Positions 27,407 to 37,013 of a stretch of 64,000 bases of DNA are shown piece by piece. The notes under the pieces were generated by a model, which searched no databases, was not told the origin of the DNA, and worked only from the letters and a program-made list of their open reading frames with translations. How positions within the stretch are numbered: the first letter of the stretch is position 1; every line of letters begins with the position of its first letter. Source of the stretch: DAOTXK01 sp034435395 (GTDB lineage Bacteria; Chloroflexota; Anaerolineae; Aggregatilineales; Ch27); contig DAOTXK010000268.1 of NCBI GenBank assembly GCA_034435395.1, positions 14,793 through 78,792 on the forward strand, read 5' to 3'. Position numbers and translations under genes: made by a program.

Positions 27407-28411
27407 TTGAACATTGAAGTCTGTACCACGCCAGATGTCTTTGATGCGTTAGGGGATGAGTGGAACGCGCTGCTCAACCGCAGCCCGGCCAACCTGATCT
27501 TCCTGACCCGCGAATGGCAACAGACGTGGTGGGAGGCTTACCACCCTGGCGACCTTTGGATCGTCGTCGGACGCGACGATGATGGAGCGCTGCTCGGTAT
27601 CGCCCCCTGGTTTGTGGAGCGTCGACCGGACGAGCGGGTGATCCGCACCATCGGCTGCGTGGATGTGACGGACTACCTGGAGATCATCGCCGCGGAAACC
27701 CTGGAAAAACCTTTTTTTGTCGCCCTGGCCCGGCACCTTGCGGCCACTGAGGGCGTTTTCGACCGGTTGAGCCTCTGTAATATCCCGGAGGACTCGGTAA
27801 CCCTCAAACACCTGCCAGCGGTCCTTGAAGAACATGGGTTCAGGGTGGAGATCATCCAACAAGAAGTGTGTCCCATTCTCCACCTGCCGGCGGACTGGGA
27901 CAGCTACCTGGCCTACCTCGACAGAAAACAACGCCATGAACTCCGCCGCAAACTCCGCCGGGCAGGTACTCAGGCTTCCTGGTACATTGTCGGGCCGGAG
28001 CATGACCTGAAAACAGAGACCGAGCGGTTCCTGGGCCTGATGGCGGCCAGCGGCGAGGAGAAGGCCGCTTTCCTCCAGGACGAATGCAACGTCGCCTTTT
28101 TCCGCGCCATGATCCCCCGCCTGATGGCCCGGGGCTGGCTTCAACTCAGTTTCCTCACCATCAACGGCAAACCTGCCGCCACCTATCTTAACTTCGATTA
28201 TAATGACCGGATTCTGGTTTATAATTCAGGGCAGGATAACGAACGGTTTGGGGCGCTTAGCCCAGGGATTGTGCTGCTGGCCTACAACATTCGCCATGCC
28301 ATCGAGCAGGGACGAACCGTGTTCGATTTTTTGCGCGGCAACGAGCCGTACAAGTATCAGATGGGCGGGCAGGACACCCGGGTGTTCAGACTCACGGCGG
28401 CGCGGGCGTAA
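27407..28411 (+). CDS. GNAT acyltransferase, CelD/FemAB-like
   Basis: The 334-residue protein matches the Acetyltransf_6 type: an N-terminal half with EWNALLNRSPANLIFLTREWQ, and a C-terminal GNAT domain with YLDRKQRHELRRKLRRA, AATYLNFDYNDRI and YNSGQDNERFGALSPG. Relatives act in polysaccharide or cell-surface glycan synthesis. I chose the TTG at 27407 because GTGAGGA lies 8 bases before it. The ATG at 27374 would be nearly leaderless from the promoter at 27338-27366. The glycosyltransferase gene starts 6 bases after it, so they form an operon. Confidence 0.82.
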   Translation: MNIEVCTTPDVFDALGDEWNALLNRSPANLIFLTREWQQTWWEAYHPGDLWIVVGRDDDGALLGIAPWFVERRPDERVIRTIGCVDVTDYLEIIAAETLEKPFFVALARHLAATEGVFDRLSLCNIPEDSVTLKHLPAVLEEHGFRVEIIQQEVCPILHLPADWDSYLAYLDRKQRHELRRKLRRAGTQASWYIVGPEHDLKTETERFLGLMAASGEEKAAFLQDECNVAFFRAMIPRLMARGWLQLSFLTINGKPAATYLNFDYNDRILVYNSGQDNERFGALSPGIVLLAYNIRHAIEQGRTVFDFLRGNEPYKYQMGGQDTRVFRLTAARA

Positions 28412-28417
28412 CCAACA

Positions 28418-29716
28418 ATGGCCTCCAGGCAAATTCAACGCCTCGCCATGCTCAGCGTACATACCTGTCCGCTGGCCACGCTGGGCGGCAAAAAAACCGG
28501 TGGGATGAACGTCTATGTTCGCGATCTCAGCCGGGAATTCAGCCGGCGCGGGATCGCGGTAGATGTTTACACCCGCAGCCAGGACCCGTGCATCCCCCAC
28601 GTCAACACTACTCTGGCGGAAAAGGCCCGCGTCATTCATATCCCATCCGGACCGGAAGCGCCGCTGGACACCATCGCCGTGTACCCTCACCTGCCCCAGT
28701 TCACGGAAAATGTGCTGGCATTCGCGGCCCAGAACCGGCTGACCTACGATATCATCTACAGCCATTACTGGCTGAGTGGCTGGGCGGCGCACGAACTGCG
28801 GGCCGCCTGGCAGGTGCCGGTAGTCCAGATGTTCCACACCCTGGGCCACATGAAAAATCGTATCGCCCGGCAAAGCCCCAGCCGATCCAGCGACATCCGG
28901 GATGTCCGCGTGTTCACGGAAACCGACATCATGTCTTGGGCCGACTGCCTGATCGCGGCCACCCCCGCTGAACGGGCGCAGATGCTCTGGCTATACCAGG
29001 CTGACCGTCGCAAAATTTATATCGTGCCGCCAGGCGTTGATCTGGCGCACTTCCGCCCGCTCGATCGCGCTTCCGCCAAGGAAACCATCGGCGTCCCAGC
29101 CGACCACAAGATGCTGCTCTTTGTCGGACGAATCGAGCCGCTAAAGGGAGTTGATTCCATCCTGGAGGCCATGGCGCTGATCCGGCAGCGGCGTCCAGAG
29201 CTGTGCCGGAATCTGTGCATCTCGATCATTGGCGGCGACCCAGACGAGCCTGCCCACGAGAATGCCGAGATGGACCGTCTGAAAAAGCTCCGCGAGACTC
29301 TGGGGCTGCACGACCTGGTGACCTTCCTGGGGGCCACCGATCAGGACCGGCTGCGTTACTACTACAACGCCGCCGAAGCCTTGATCATGCCTTCCGACTA
29401 TGAGTCCTTTGGCATGGTCGCACTGGAAGCCATGGCCTGCGGCACACCGGTGATCGCCTCTGAAATTGGCGGCCTGGCCTATCTGATCCGGGATGGACAG
29501 ACCGGCTTTCACGTCCCTGTTCGCGAACCGGATGCGCTGGCCGAGCGCATCATGAGCATTCTACAGAACCCTGACAGGCGAGAGGCCATGAGTCAGGCAG
29601 CGCTGGCGGCAGCCCAGGAATACTCATGGACCACCATTGCCGACCGCCTGCTCGCCATCTTCGAAACGTTGCCAACCCCCACTTCAGACATCGCCTCCGC
29701 CCTAACCGCCGTATGA
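28418..29716 (+). CDS. GT4 glycosyltransferase (MshA/sucrose-synthase-like)
   Basis: The 432-residue protein has a GT-B fold. The N-terminal domain opens with LATLGGKKTGGMNVYVRDLS, typical of the MshA and sucrose-phosphate synthase group, and has IIYSHYWLSGW. The C-terminal nucleotide-sugar domain has FVGRIEPLKGVDS, PSDYESFGMVALEAMACG and GGLAYLIRDGQTG. It probably transfers a sugar from a nucleotide donor; the acceptor is unknown. It follows a CelD-like acyltransferase, which suggests glycan or glycolipid assembly rather than thiol synthesis. Its last 15 bases overlap the end of a convergent gene. Confidence 0.88.
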   Translation: MASRQIQRLAMLSVHTCPLATLGGKKTGGMNVYVRDLSREFSRRGIAVDVYTRSQDPCIPHVNTTLAEKARVIHIPSGPEAPLDTIAVYPHLPQFTENVLAFAAQNRLTYDIIYSHYWLSGWAAHELRAAWQVPVVQMFHTLGHMKNRIARQSPSRSSDIRDVRVFTETDIMSWADCLIAATPAERAQMLWLYQADRRKIYIVPPGVDLAHFRPLDRASAKETIGVPADHKMLLFVGRIEPLKGVDSILEAMALIRQRRPELCRNLCISIIGGDPDEPAHENAEMDRLKKLRETLGLHDLVTFLGATDQDRLRYYYNAAEALIMPSDYESFGMVALEAMACGTPVIASEIGGLAYLIRDGQTGFHVPVREPDALAERIMSILQNPDRREAMSQAALAAAQEYSWTTIADRLLAIFETLPTPTSDIASALTAV

Positions 29717-30007
29717 GTTGGGGATATTGATCTGAACACCGTCAATGTATGGCTCGGTTTCCTGGATTCCCAGCACTTCGGCCTCGTCCAGAGCGCGCTG
29801 CCCCTGATGATACAAAACATCGTCAAAGGAGTCGTAACGGTAGCGCCGGCTGACCCAGCCATAAAGGGGATGCCGAAAAATAACGTTAAAGACCGCAGCA
29901 TCCTCTTCTTCCATAATCTTCTCGGTCTCCAACCAGACTGGCGCGTACTGTTCGAGGTGAGGTATCGCCTTGGCATCACGCCGCTTGCGAATGGCATCAG
30001 CACCCAT
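29702..30007 (-). CDS. Conserved-looking hypothetical protein
   Basis: This is a 101-residue soluble protein with no signal peptide, membrane segment or motif that I recognise. It is acidic in the middle (KIMEEEDAAVFNV) and rich in aromatic residues (HPLYGWVSRRYRYDSFDD). The ATG at 30007 has AGGGAG about 8 bases upstream, and the frame shows coding-like composition. It lies between a glycosyltransferase (15-base tail overlap) and divergently placed purH. Confidence 0.6.
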   Translation of the reverse strand: MGADAIRKRRDAKAIPHLEQYAPVWLETEKIMEEEDAAVFNVIFRHPLYGWVSRRYRYDSFDDVLYHQGQRALDEAEVLGIQETEPYIDGVQINIPNSYGG

Positions 30008-30116
30008 CTAGCTCTCCCTAAAATGCCGCTGTTGCGGGTACAATACGGTCTATTGTAATACCCGCCTCGTAGACGGCAATAGCGACCTGACGCTTCCGCT
30101 GAATGGGAGACGACCA

Positions 30117-31658
30117 ATGCCACGAGCGATATTAAGCGTATCCGACAAAACTGGACTGCCAGACCTGGCCCAGGCGCTGGTTGACCTCGGCTGGGACCTG
30201 ATCGCCAGCGGCGGGACGGCGGCTATCCTGCGGGAATCGAATCTGCCGGTGACACCCGTCGACATCGTCACTGGCGCTCCCGAAATGCTCGGAGGCCGTG
30301 TCAAAACTCTCCATCCCGCCATTCACGCTGGCATCCTGGCCAGGGATCGAGCGGATGACCTGCGCGAACTACGCGAACACGGGTATGCCCCCATCAGCAT
30401 GGTCGTTTGCAACCTGTATCCCTTCCGCGAAACCATCCAACAGTCAGGAGTCACACTTGAGGAAGCCGTCGATCAGATCGACATCGGCGGCGTAACCCTC
30501 CTCCGGGCAGCCGCCAAAAACTACTCGCGGGTAACGGTGCTCTGTGACCCTGGCGACTACGGGCGGATCATTGCCCTGCTGCGCGCCGCAGCCGAAATCG
30601 ACCCGGCCACACGGTACGAGCTGGCGGTTAAAGCCTTCGCGCACACCCGCGACTACGACACGACCATCCACGCCTTCCTGCAAGAAAACGGCCCCCTGGC
30701 TGCAACCGAGACCGACACGTTACCAGAAACCTGGTCGTTCAGCCTGGTCAAAGCCCAGGCGCTGCGCTACGGGGAAAACCCTCACCAACAGGCCGCCTTC
30801 TACGCGCCGCGCGCCAGCGATTTGCCCCTCGGCGGCCAGCTTTTGGCTGGAAAAGCCCTCTCCTACAACAACCTGCTCGATCTGGATGCCGCCTGGAGTG
30901 CCGTCTCGGCATTTGAAGAACCGACCGTGGTCATCGTCAAACATCAGTCCCCGACTGGCATCGCCTCCCACAGCACCATAACTCTGGCGTTCCCCCCGGC
31001 CCTGGCCTCGGACCGCGTATCAGCCTTCGGCGGGGTCATTGCCGTCAATCGGGCCATCGATGAAACGTTCGTGGCCGAATTGAGCGACCTGTTCGTGGAA
31101 GCCATCGCCGCGCCAGACTTCACGCCTGCTGCCCAGCAGGCCCTGGGCGAATCACGTCCTCACTGCCGTCTGGTCAGGATGCTACCGCCAGGGCAGGCCC
31201 GCGCCTGGCAAATGCGAACCATACGCGGGGGCTTCCTCGCCCAGACGGTTGACCAGGGAGACCCGCCGGAGATGACCTGGCGAACGGTCACCAGATGGAA
31301 ACCCTCCCCAGAAGAGATGCAAACGCTGCGCTTTGCCTGGAAATGCGTCCGCTTTGTGCCTTCAAATGCCATTGTGCTGGCCGGCCCCGGCGCGACCGTC
31401 GGCATCGGCGGCGGGCTGCCCAGCCGGGTTGACGCCGTTCAGCTGGCCATCGCGAAAGCCGGTGCCAAAGCCCGTGGCGCTGTCCTGGCCTCCGACGCCT
31501 TTTTCCCCTTCCCTGATGCCATTGAACTCGCCGCCGCCGCCGGAATTACCGCCGTCGTGCAGCCGGGTGGCTCGATCCGTGACGCCACCGTCATTGCCGC
31601 CGCCGACCAGGCGGGCATGGCCATGGTCTTCACCGGCGTGCGACACTTCCTCCATTGA
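30117..31658 (+). CDS. purH: Bifunctional AICAR transformylase / IMP cyclohydrolase
   Basis: PurH carries out the last two steps of IMP synthesis. The N-terminal MGS-like cyclohydrolase domain (about 1-190) has [26 protein letters not shown] and [16 protein letters not shown]. The C-terminal transformylase has [38 protein letters not shown] and [18 protein letters not shown]. At 513 residues it is complete. GGGAGACG precedes the ATG by about 7 bases. No other pur gene is in the window. Confidence 0.96.
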   Translation: MPRAILSVSDKTGLPDLAQALVDLGWDLIASGGTAAILRESNLPVTPVDIVTGAPEMLGGRVKTLHPAIHAGILARDRADDLRELREHGYAPISMVVCNLYPFRETIQQSGVTLEEAVDQIDIGGVTLLRAAAKNYSRVTVLCDPGDYGRIIALLRAAAEIDPATRYELAVKAFAHTRDYDTTIHAFLQENGPLAATETDTLPETWSFSLVKAQALRYGENPHQQAAFYAPRASDLPLGGQLLAGKALSYNNLLDLDAAWSAVSAFEEPTVVIVKHQSPTGIASHSTITLAFPPALASDRVSAFGGVIAVNRAIDETFVAELSDLFVEAIAAPDFTPAAQQALGESRPHCRLVRMLPPGQARAWQMRTIRGGFLAQTVDQGDPPEMTWRTVTRWKPSPEEMQTLRFAWKCVRFVPSNAIVLAGPGATVGIGGGLPSRVDAVQLAIAKAGAKARGAVLASDAFFPFPDAIELAAAAGITAVVQPGGSIRDATVIAAADQAGMAMVFTGVRHFLH

Positions 31659-31687
31659 CTGGGGCCGCGCCAGGGATGACAAAAGTC

Positions 31688-31716
31688 TTGGACAGAACGC
31701 CAAATCTGACTATACT
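31688..31716 (+). promoter_or_regulatory. Promoter of the MalK-type ATPase gene
   Basis: TTGGAC (31688-31693), 17 bases and TATACT (31711-31716), leaving a leader of about 40 bases before the GTG start at 31765. Confidence 0.72.
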
Positions 31717-31764
31717 AGAAGCAATCAGCAATCTTTATATGCTTAGCCGATAAGGAGGATATCA

Positions 31765-32886
31765 GTGGCAAGTGTTACCTTCAGAAATGTCACCAAGAAG
31801 TTCGGTGACCTAGAGGCTGTGTCGCATCTCGACCTTGAGATCGCCGACAAAGAATTCCTGGTCCTGGTAGGGCCTTCTGGTTGTGGGAAGTCTACCAGCC
31901 TGCGCATGCTGGCTGGCCTGGAAGAGATCACCGAAGGCGAGATCATGATCGGCGACCGCGTGGTCAACAACGTCGCTCCCAAAGACCGGGACATCGCCAT
32001 GGTGTTCCAGAGCTACGCGCTGTACCCTCACATGACCGTGTACGACAATATGGCCTTCGGCCTCCGGCTGCGTAAGACCCCCAAGCAGATCATTGATGAG
32101 CGCGTTCGTAAAGCCGCCGCCGAGCTGGGCATCGAAAACCTGCTGGATCGCCGCCCCCGCCAGTTGTCGGGTGGTCAGCGTCAGCGCGTGGCCGTGGGGC
32201 GCGCCATCGTGCGCGAGCCTGCCGTGTTCCTGATGGATGAGCCCCTCTCCAACCTGGACGCCAAGCTGCGGGTTGAGGCCCGCGCGTTCATCCAGAAGCT
32301 GCATCAGCAGTTGGGGACCACCTTCATCTACGTGACCCACGACCAGGTCGAGGCGATGACCATGGGCACGCGCATCGCCGTGCTCAACGCGGGCGTGCTG
32401 CAACAGCTCGACACGCCGTCTAACCTCTACCGTTACCCGAAGAACCGCTTCGTGGCTGGCTTCATCGGCAGCCCGGCGATGAACTTCTTCGACGCCACCC
32501 TCAAGACCGAAGATGGCAAGCTGGTCGTTGATGCAGGCCTCTTCAAATTCGATTTGCCGCCTGAGTACAAAGATCGGTATGCGGCTTACGCGGACAAGTC
32601 GGTCGTGTTCGGCATCCGCCCCGAAGATGTCCACGACCCCGACTACCAGCCACCCGGAACGAAGGCGGCTATCGTCGAAGCCAATGTCGACGTGGTGGAG
32701 CAGATGGGCAACGAGATGATCGTCTACTTCGAACTCGAAGGCAAGACGTTCCTGGGCCGCCTCGATCCCCGGACAAAAGCCCGGGTCGGCATGAAGATGG
32801 GCACCGCCTTCAACATCAGCAACATGCACCTCTTCGATACAGAGACCGACGAGGCCTGCTGGTTACCCGAAGGTCTGGGAGAATAA
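31765..32886 (+). CDS. ABC transporter ATPase, MalK/UgpC/MsmK type
   Basis: This is the ATP-hydrolysing subunit of a carbohydrate-type ABC importer. Walker A is GPSGCGKST (36-44), followed by the Q-loop in VFQSYALYPHMTVYDN, the signature LSGGQRQRVA, Walker B VFLMDEPLSNLDAKL and the H-loop YVTHDQVEAM. The C-terminal region from about residue 240 has the OB-like TOBE regulatory domain of MalK/UgpC. At 373 residues it is full length. The start is GTG with AAGGAGGAT upstream. No sugar permease or binding protein is adjacent. It probably serves several distant importers, as MsmK does. Confidence 0.92.
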   Translation: MASVTFRNVTKKFGDLEAVSHLDLEIADKEFLVLVGPSGCGKSTSLRMLAGLEEITEGEIMIGDRVVNNVAPKDRDIAMVFQSYALYPHMTVYDNMAFGLRLRKTPKQIIDERVRKAAAELGIENLLDRRPRQLSGGQRQRVAVGRAIVREPAVFLMDEPLSNLDAKLRVEARAFIQKLHQQLGTTFIYVTHDQVEAMTMGTRIAVLNAGVLQQLDTPSNLYRYPKNRFVAGFIGSPAMNFFDATLKTEDGKLVVDAGLFKFDLPPEYKDRYAAYADKSVVFGIRPEDVHDPDYQPPGTKAAIVEANVDVVEQMGNEMIVYFELEGKTFLGRLDPRTKARVGMKMGTAFNISNMHLFDTETDEACWLPEGLGE

Positions 32887-32934
32887 GCGGCCAGCGCCCG
32901 CCGATTTCAGCCAGTTTCAACCAGATGGAAAAGA

Positions 32935-32972
32935 ATCGCCTGAGGGCCGGTTGCTCTCAGGCGATAGTTTTC
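32935..32972. terminator. Terminator between the ATPase and the dpp-like operon
   Basis: ATCGCCTGAG (32935-32944) pairs perfectly with CTCAGGCGAT (32956-32965) around an 11-base loop. AGTTTTCC follows on the + strand and TTCTTTTCC on the minus strand, so it can serve both convergent transcripts. Confidence 0.82.
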
Positions 32973-33035
32973 CCCACCCTCAGCGGCAGCCCCCGCGCCC
33001 AAAAGCCGCCAGCACGGCGCGCCCCCAGCAGGAAG

Positions 33036-33947
33036 CTAGTCCACGCCGCGCAACTTGGGGTCGAGCGTATCGCGCAGGCCGTCACCCAGCAGGTTAAAAC
33101 CCAGCACAACCAGCGTGATGGCCGCCCCTGGAAACACCATGCCCCACCATGCGCCGGTGATGAGGTACTGCTGGCTCTCCGCCAGCATTTTGCCCAGTTC
33201 CGGATGCGGCGCGCGTTGCCCCAGGCCGAGAAAGCCCAGCGCTGCCGTCTCCACAACTGCCGTTCCCAGGCCCAGCGTCGCCTGCACGATCAGCGGCGCT
33301 AGGCTGTTGGGAAGCACATGCTGCCACAAGATGTGCCCTTGTTTGGCCCCCACACTTTCGGCGGCCATCACAAAGTCCTCATTACGAATGCTGATCGCCA
33401 TCGAACGGGCCAGCCGGGCGTAAACCGGGATGTTGACGATGGCAATCGCCAGCATGGCATTGCGCAACCCTGGCTCGAAGATCGCCACCAGCGCAATCGC
33501 CAGCAGCAGGGACGGGAAGGCCAACATCACATCCATCAGCCGCATGATCACGCTGTCGATCCACCCGCCGCTGAAGCCAGCCACTTCTCCCAGCACCGTC
33601 CCGATCAACACCGAAACAGACACCGAGAGCAGACTCACAATCAGGGACACCCCGGCACCATGCCCGACCCGCCGCATCACATCGCGACCAATGTTATCCG
33701 TGCCGAACGGGTGCTCCACACTGGGGGCGGTAAATCGCGCCGGTAGATTCTGGTCACGCAGCGCGTTGTAGTTATCCAGCAGCGGCACCAACAAGGCGAT
33801 GGCCACATAGATGACGACGATCACGACTCCAATACGGGCGCTGTGATTCCGCCGGAAGCGCCACCAGAGGTGCTTCCACGCCGGTACATAGGCCGATTCA
33901 TCGGCTATGACGACCGGGGCCGCGCCGGGAGTGGTTTGAGCGACCAT
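33036..33947 (-). CDS. Peptide-type ABC transporter permease, DppC-like
   Basis: The 303-residue inner-membrane protein has an N-terminal helix (about 37-57), a short outer loop with HPFGTDNIGRDVMRRVGHGA and five further helices. The EAA loop AAESVGAKQGHILWQHVLPN contacts the ATPase. The motif around GTDxxGRD is typical of DppC/OppC. It starts one base after the DppB stop codon, and the operon ends at the terminator just downstream. It imports peptides, nickel or glycosides; the substrate cannot be told from the sequence. Confidence 0.93.
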   Translation of the reverse strand: MVAQTTPGAAPVVIADESAYVPAWKHLWWRFRRNHSARIGVVIVVIYVAIALLVPLLDNYNALRDQNLPARFTAPSVEHPFGTDNIGRDVMRRVGHGAGVSLIVSLLSVSVSVLIGTVLGEVAGFSGGWIDSVIMRLMDVMLAFPSLLLAIALVAIFEPGLRNAMLAIAIVNIPVYARLARSMAISIRNEDFVMAAESVGAKQGHILWQHVLPNSLAPLIVQATLGLGTAVVETAALGFLGLGQRAPHPELGKMLAESQQYLITGAWWGMVFPGAAITLVVLGFNLLGDGLRDTLDPKLRGVD

Positions 33948-33948
33948 G

Positions 33949-34953
33949 CTACCCGTACCTTATGCGAGGATTGAGCCAGGCATACGACAGATCAACCAGC
34001 ATGTTGACTGTCACGAAGATCACGGTGATAACCAGAGTCACTGACTGCACGATCGCGTAGTCGCGCCCCTGAATGCTGTTAAACAGCCACCGTCCGATGC
34101 CCGGCCAGGAGAATATGGTCTCCGTCAGCACCGCCCCGGCCAGCAATGATCCCAACTGCAAGCCGATGACGGTCACCACGGGCAGCAAGGCATTCCGCAG
34201 CGCATGGCGGCCAATCACCGTGCGCTCCCGCAAACCCTTGGCCCGCGCCGTGCGAACGTAATCCATGTGCAGCACTTCCAACATGGCCGAGCGCGTGATA
34301 CGGGCGATGATCGCCAGGGGAATCGTGCTCAGAGTAATGGACGGCAGAATAAGATGGGTCAGCGCATCTCCCAGGGCATGCCAGTTGCCACTCAAAATAG
34401 CATCGATCGTGTGCAGCCCGGTACGGGTCTCAATCTGCACGTTCGGGCTGAGCCGTCCGATAAACGGCAGCAGGTTAAGCTGCACCCCAAAAAACCACAG
34501 CAGCAGCAATCCCAGCCAGAATATTGGCATCGAGACGCCGATCAGCGATCCCATCATGGTGCCAGTATCGATCCACGATCCGCGCCGCACCGCCGACAGC
34601 ACCCCGATCGGCACGCCGAGTACCACGGCGATAGTCAGCGCAAAAAACGATAGCTCCATCGTCGCCGGGAATCGCTGTTGTAGCTCGTTGGCAATGGGGA
34701 TGTTTCCGGCGACCGAGTGACCAAGGTCGCCACTCAGAATGTTGTGCACCCAGATGACGTATTGCTCAGGAAGGGGCTTGTCGAGACCCAGGCGTTGCCG
34801 CAGTTCAGCCACGTTTTGTTGGCTGCCCCGCTCGCCCAACAGCACCACCTCCGGGCCACCCGGAATCAAATGAACGAGCAGGAAAACGGCCACCGACGCC
34901 CCAAACAATACCGGAATGGCCTCCAGAATGCGGCGAATAACATAACGGGCCAT
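33949..34953 (-). CDS. Peptide-type ABC transporter permease, DppB-like
   Basis: The 334-residue inner-membrane protein starts MARYVIRRILEAIPVLFG, which is typical of DppB/OppB, and has six membrane helices. The EAA loop reads VRTARAKGLRERTVIGRHALRN, and the C-terminal helix ends LSYAWLNPRIRYG. I chose the ATG at 34953. A TTG 6 bases earlier is in frame but unlikely. The gene is 95 bases downstream of the binding-protein gene, with a stable hairpin between them, and is coupled to dppC-like by a one-base gap. Confidence 0.93.
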   Translation of the reverse strand: MARYVIRRILEAIPVLFGASVAVFLLVHLIPGGPEVVLLGERGSQQNVAELRQRLGLDKPLPEQYVIWVHNILSGDLGHSVAGNIPIANELQQRFPATMELSFFALTIAVVLGVPIGVLSAVRRGSWIDTGTMMGSLIGVSMPIFWLGLLLLWFFGVQLNLLPFIGRLSPNVQIETRTGLHTIDAILSGNWHALGDALTHLILPSITLSTIPLAIIARITRSAMLEVLHMDYVRTARAKGLRERTVIGRHALRNALLPVVTVIGLQLGSLLAGAVLTETIFSWPGIGRWLFNSIQGRDYAIVQSVTLVITVIFVTVNMLVDLSYAWLNPRIRYG

Positions 34954-34998
34954 GCACAATCGCTTTCAGCCGGTGAATGTATACTTCGAGGAAAGACA

Positions 34999-35025
34999 GG
35001 CAGGCCCCGGAGCGCCCGAGGCCTG
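34999..35025 (-). terminator. Intercistronic hairpin between binding protein and permease
   Basis: GCAGGCC (34999-35005) pairs with GGCCTGC (35019-35025), and an inner CGG/CCG extends the stem. There is no T tract. In ABC importer operons such hairpins protect the binding-protein mRNA and lower permease expression. Confidence 0.5.
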
Positions 35026-35048
35026 CACACTGCACAGACTCCTGACGG

Positions 35049-36701
35049 CTACTCAACCGTCACAAAACGGAACAGTTCCGTACCGAGCGGGTTGGGCACG
35101 TAGCCGGAGACGTTGCTGCGGAAGACCAGCGGCACGCCAGTATGCGCGATCGTCAGGCGGCCAAAGGTCTCGGCGAGCAGGGCGTCCGCCTCCTTATACA
35201 GCGCCTCACGTTCCGCCTGCACGGTAAGATTGCCGGCCTCGGTCAGGACCTCACAAATCTCCGGGAAGTCAAAGTAACCTTCGCGGGCCTGATTGCATAC
35301 CTTAAAGAAGTAACCGCTGAAGTTGTCCGGGTCGCCGTTATCGCCCGTCCAGCCCAGCTGGTAGAGGCCGATCAGTTCGCCATTGCGGCGGCGATCCAGG
35401 TAGGTGGCCCAGTCGCCCGCGTTGTCCAGCTGGACCTGGATGCCGATGGCGGCCAGGTCGGCGGCCATGGCCTGCCCCATACCCTCCGGATCGGGGTTGT
35501 AAGGCCGGGTCGCTGGCTGCCAGAACAACGTCAGGGGGATGGTTTCGACAACTTCGTCCTCCACCACGTTGCCGTTATCATCCAGCGCCAGCACGTGGAC
35601 CTCGCTGAAGCCATCCGGATAACCCGCCTCGGCCAGCAACTCGACGGCCCGCTCAGGGTTGTATTCCGGCATCGGCACATCCGGGTTATAACCCCACAGC
35701 AACGGCGGCAGGAAGGTATTGGCCACTTCCGCGCCGGGCGGGTAGAAGGTGTCCACGTAACCCTGCCGGTTGAGGGCCAGTGAGATGGCCTCACGCACCA
35801 GCGGATCGCGGAATTCCTGGATGCGGAAGTTAAAGGCCAGGTACATCACGTTCAGCGCCGGACGCAACATGACGTACATGTCATCGGCGGCCTCAACGAT
35901 TGCCAGTTCCTCAGGCGTCGCGTTCTCTTTGGCGTGAATCTCGCCAGCCTGCAACGCGGCGAAGCGAGAGGCATTATCCGGGATAACGCGGAAAATGATC
36001 CGCTCGATATTCCCCTCAACCTCGCCCCAGTAGTTCTCGTACCGGTCGAGCGTCACATGGTCGTCGGTCGTCCATTCGACAAACCGGTAAGGGCCGGTGC
36101 AGACGAAACCAACGTCAGGCGTGCCGTAGTCCTCGCCAAACTCCTCCAGCGCTGCCGGGCTGTTGATCTGGAACATCGGCATCGCCAGCGTGTTGGGCAT
36201 CTGGACATACGGACGGCTGAGGTTGAACTGAATGGTGTAATCATCGATCTTGTCGATGCTCTGGATGAGCGAGTCATCGTCAAAGCCGTCGAACATATAG
36301 CCGTAATATTCGTACACCTGGGACTCAAAATGGATGGGGTTATCGGTAAAGCGCCAGGCGTCAAAGTTGAAAATCACGGCGTCGGCATTAAACGGCGTGC
36401 CGTCGTGGAAGGTGACGCCTTCCCGCAGCTTGGCCGTCCACACCGTCAGGTCCTCGTTGCTGGTCAGTTCGGTCGCCAGGCTGGGGATGACATTGGTGGT
36501 CGAGCCATCAAAGGCCAACAACGATTCGCAGCCCTGCTCAACAGCCCGGAAGGACACGCCGTCGGTGACCACTGCTGCGTAGAGCTGAACCGGATTGGTG
36601 TACTCACCGAAGATGAACGTCACTGGTTCCTGGGCCGAGACAGGCCCCATCATGGTCAGGGCAAAGGCCACGATAAGTAGCAAGCCGAGCTTTCTGGACA
36701 T
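35049..36701 (-). CDS. Solute-binding protein, family 5 (peptide/nickel type)
   Basis: The 550-residue exported protein has a signal peptide (KLGLLLIVAFALTMMGPVSAQ) without a lipobox cysteine, so it is cleaved and soluble, or retained in another way. The mature part shows SBP_bac_5 features: LATELTSNEDLTVWTAKLREG followed by VTFHDGTPFNADAVIFNFDAW, and RIIFRVIPDNASRFAALQAGEI. The expected length of about 530-560 residues is met. AGGAGGA lies about 8 bases before the ATG. A TTGACA-17-CATACT promoter lies about 130 bases upstream. It is followed by its two permeases, but no ATPase gene. Confidence 0.94.
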   Translation of the reverse strand: MSRKLGLLLIVAFALTMMGPVSAQEPVTFIFGEYTNPVQLYAAVVTDGVSFRAVEQGCESLLAFDGSTTNVIPSLATELTSNEDLTVWTAKLREGVTFHDGTPFNADAVIFNFDAWRFTDNPIHFESQVYEYYGYMFDGFDDDSLIQSIDKIDDYTIQFNLSRPYVQMPNTLAMPMFQINSPAALEEFGEDYGTPDVGFVCTGPYRFVEWTTDDHVTLDRYENYWGEVEGNIERIIFRVIPDNASRFAALQAGEIHAKENATPEELAIVEAADDMYVMLRPALNVMYLAFNFRIQEFRDPLVREAISLALNRQGYVDTFYPPGAEVANTFLPPLLWGYNPDVPMPEYNPERAVELLAEAGYPDGFSEVHVLALDDNGNVVEDEVVETIPLTLFWQPATRPYNPDPEGMGQAMAADLAAIGIQVQLDNAGDWATYLDRRRNGELIGLYQLGWTGDNGDPDNFSGYFFKVCNQAREGYFDFPEICEVLTEAGNLTVQAEREALYKEADALLAETFGRLTIAHTGVPLVFRSNVSGYVPNPLGTELFRFVTVE

Positions 36702-36834
36702 TAATCTCCTCCTATTTGGGTGTAGGCAATAGGCTTGGGGGAAAGAATACGGTCTTTGTCAGGCCGTTCCGGGACACCTCCTTCTGTTTGTTTGGGGATG
36801 CTTTCGTCGGGCACAACAGTTTGATCTTCCTTCA

Positions 36835-36863
36835 AGTATGATTGGAAGTTGGCGCTTTGTCAA
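36835..36863 (-). promoter_or_regulatory. Promoter of the peptide-importer operon
   Basis: On the minus strand TTGACA (36863-36858), 17 bases and CATACT (36840-36835). The leader to the binding-protein start is about 125 bases. Nothing else was recognised in that leader besides a GGAGGTG stretch with no following frame of note. Confidence 0.72.
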
Positions 36864-36949
36864 ACCATTCCAGGCTAAATATCAGCATTACTGCTTTGTG
36901 ATTTTGTGCATCTTGCGTCACCGACTTCACCCAAACATCACAAGACCGC

Positions 36950-36978
36950 TTGACTCCTACCCCGTGGTATGCTACCAT
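36950..36978 (+). promoter_or_regulatory. Promoter of the SAM riboswitch transcript
   Basis: TTGACT (36950-36955), 17 bases and TACCAT (36973-36978), about 36 bases before helix P1 of the riboswitch. The -10 is imperfect. Confidence 0.55.
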
Positions 36979-37013
36979 CTTCGTCAGATTACCAACCACA
37001 TATTCCTGGAACA

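Noticed and set aside
27407..29716. Mycothiol synthesis genes mshD/mshA
   Set aside because: The acyltransferase is of the CelD/FemAB type, not MshD, and no mshB or mshC gene is nearby.
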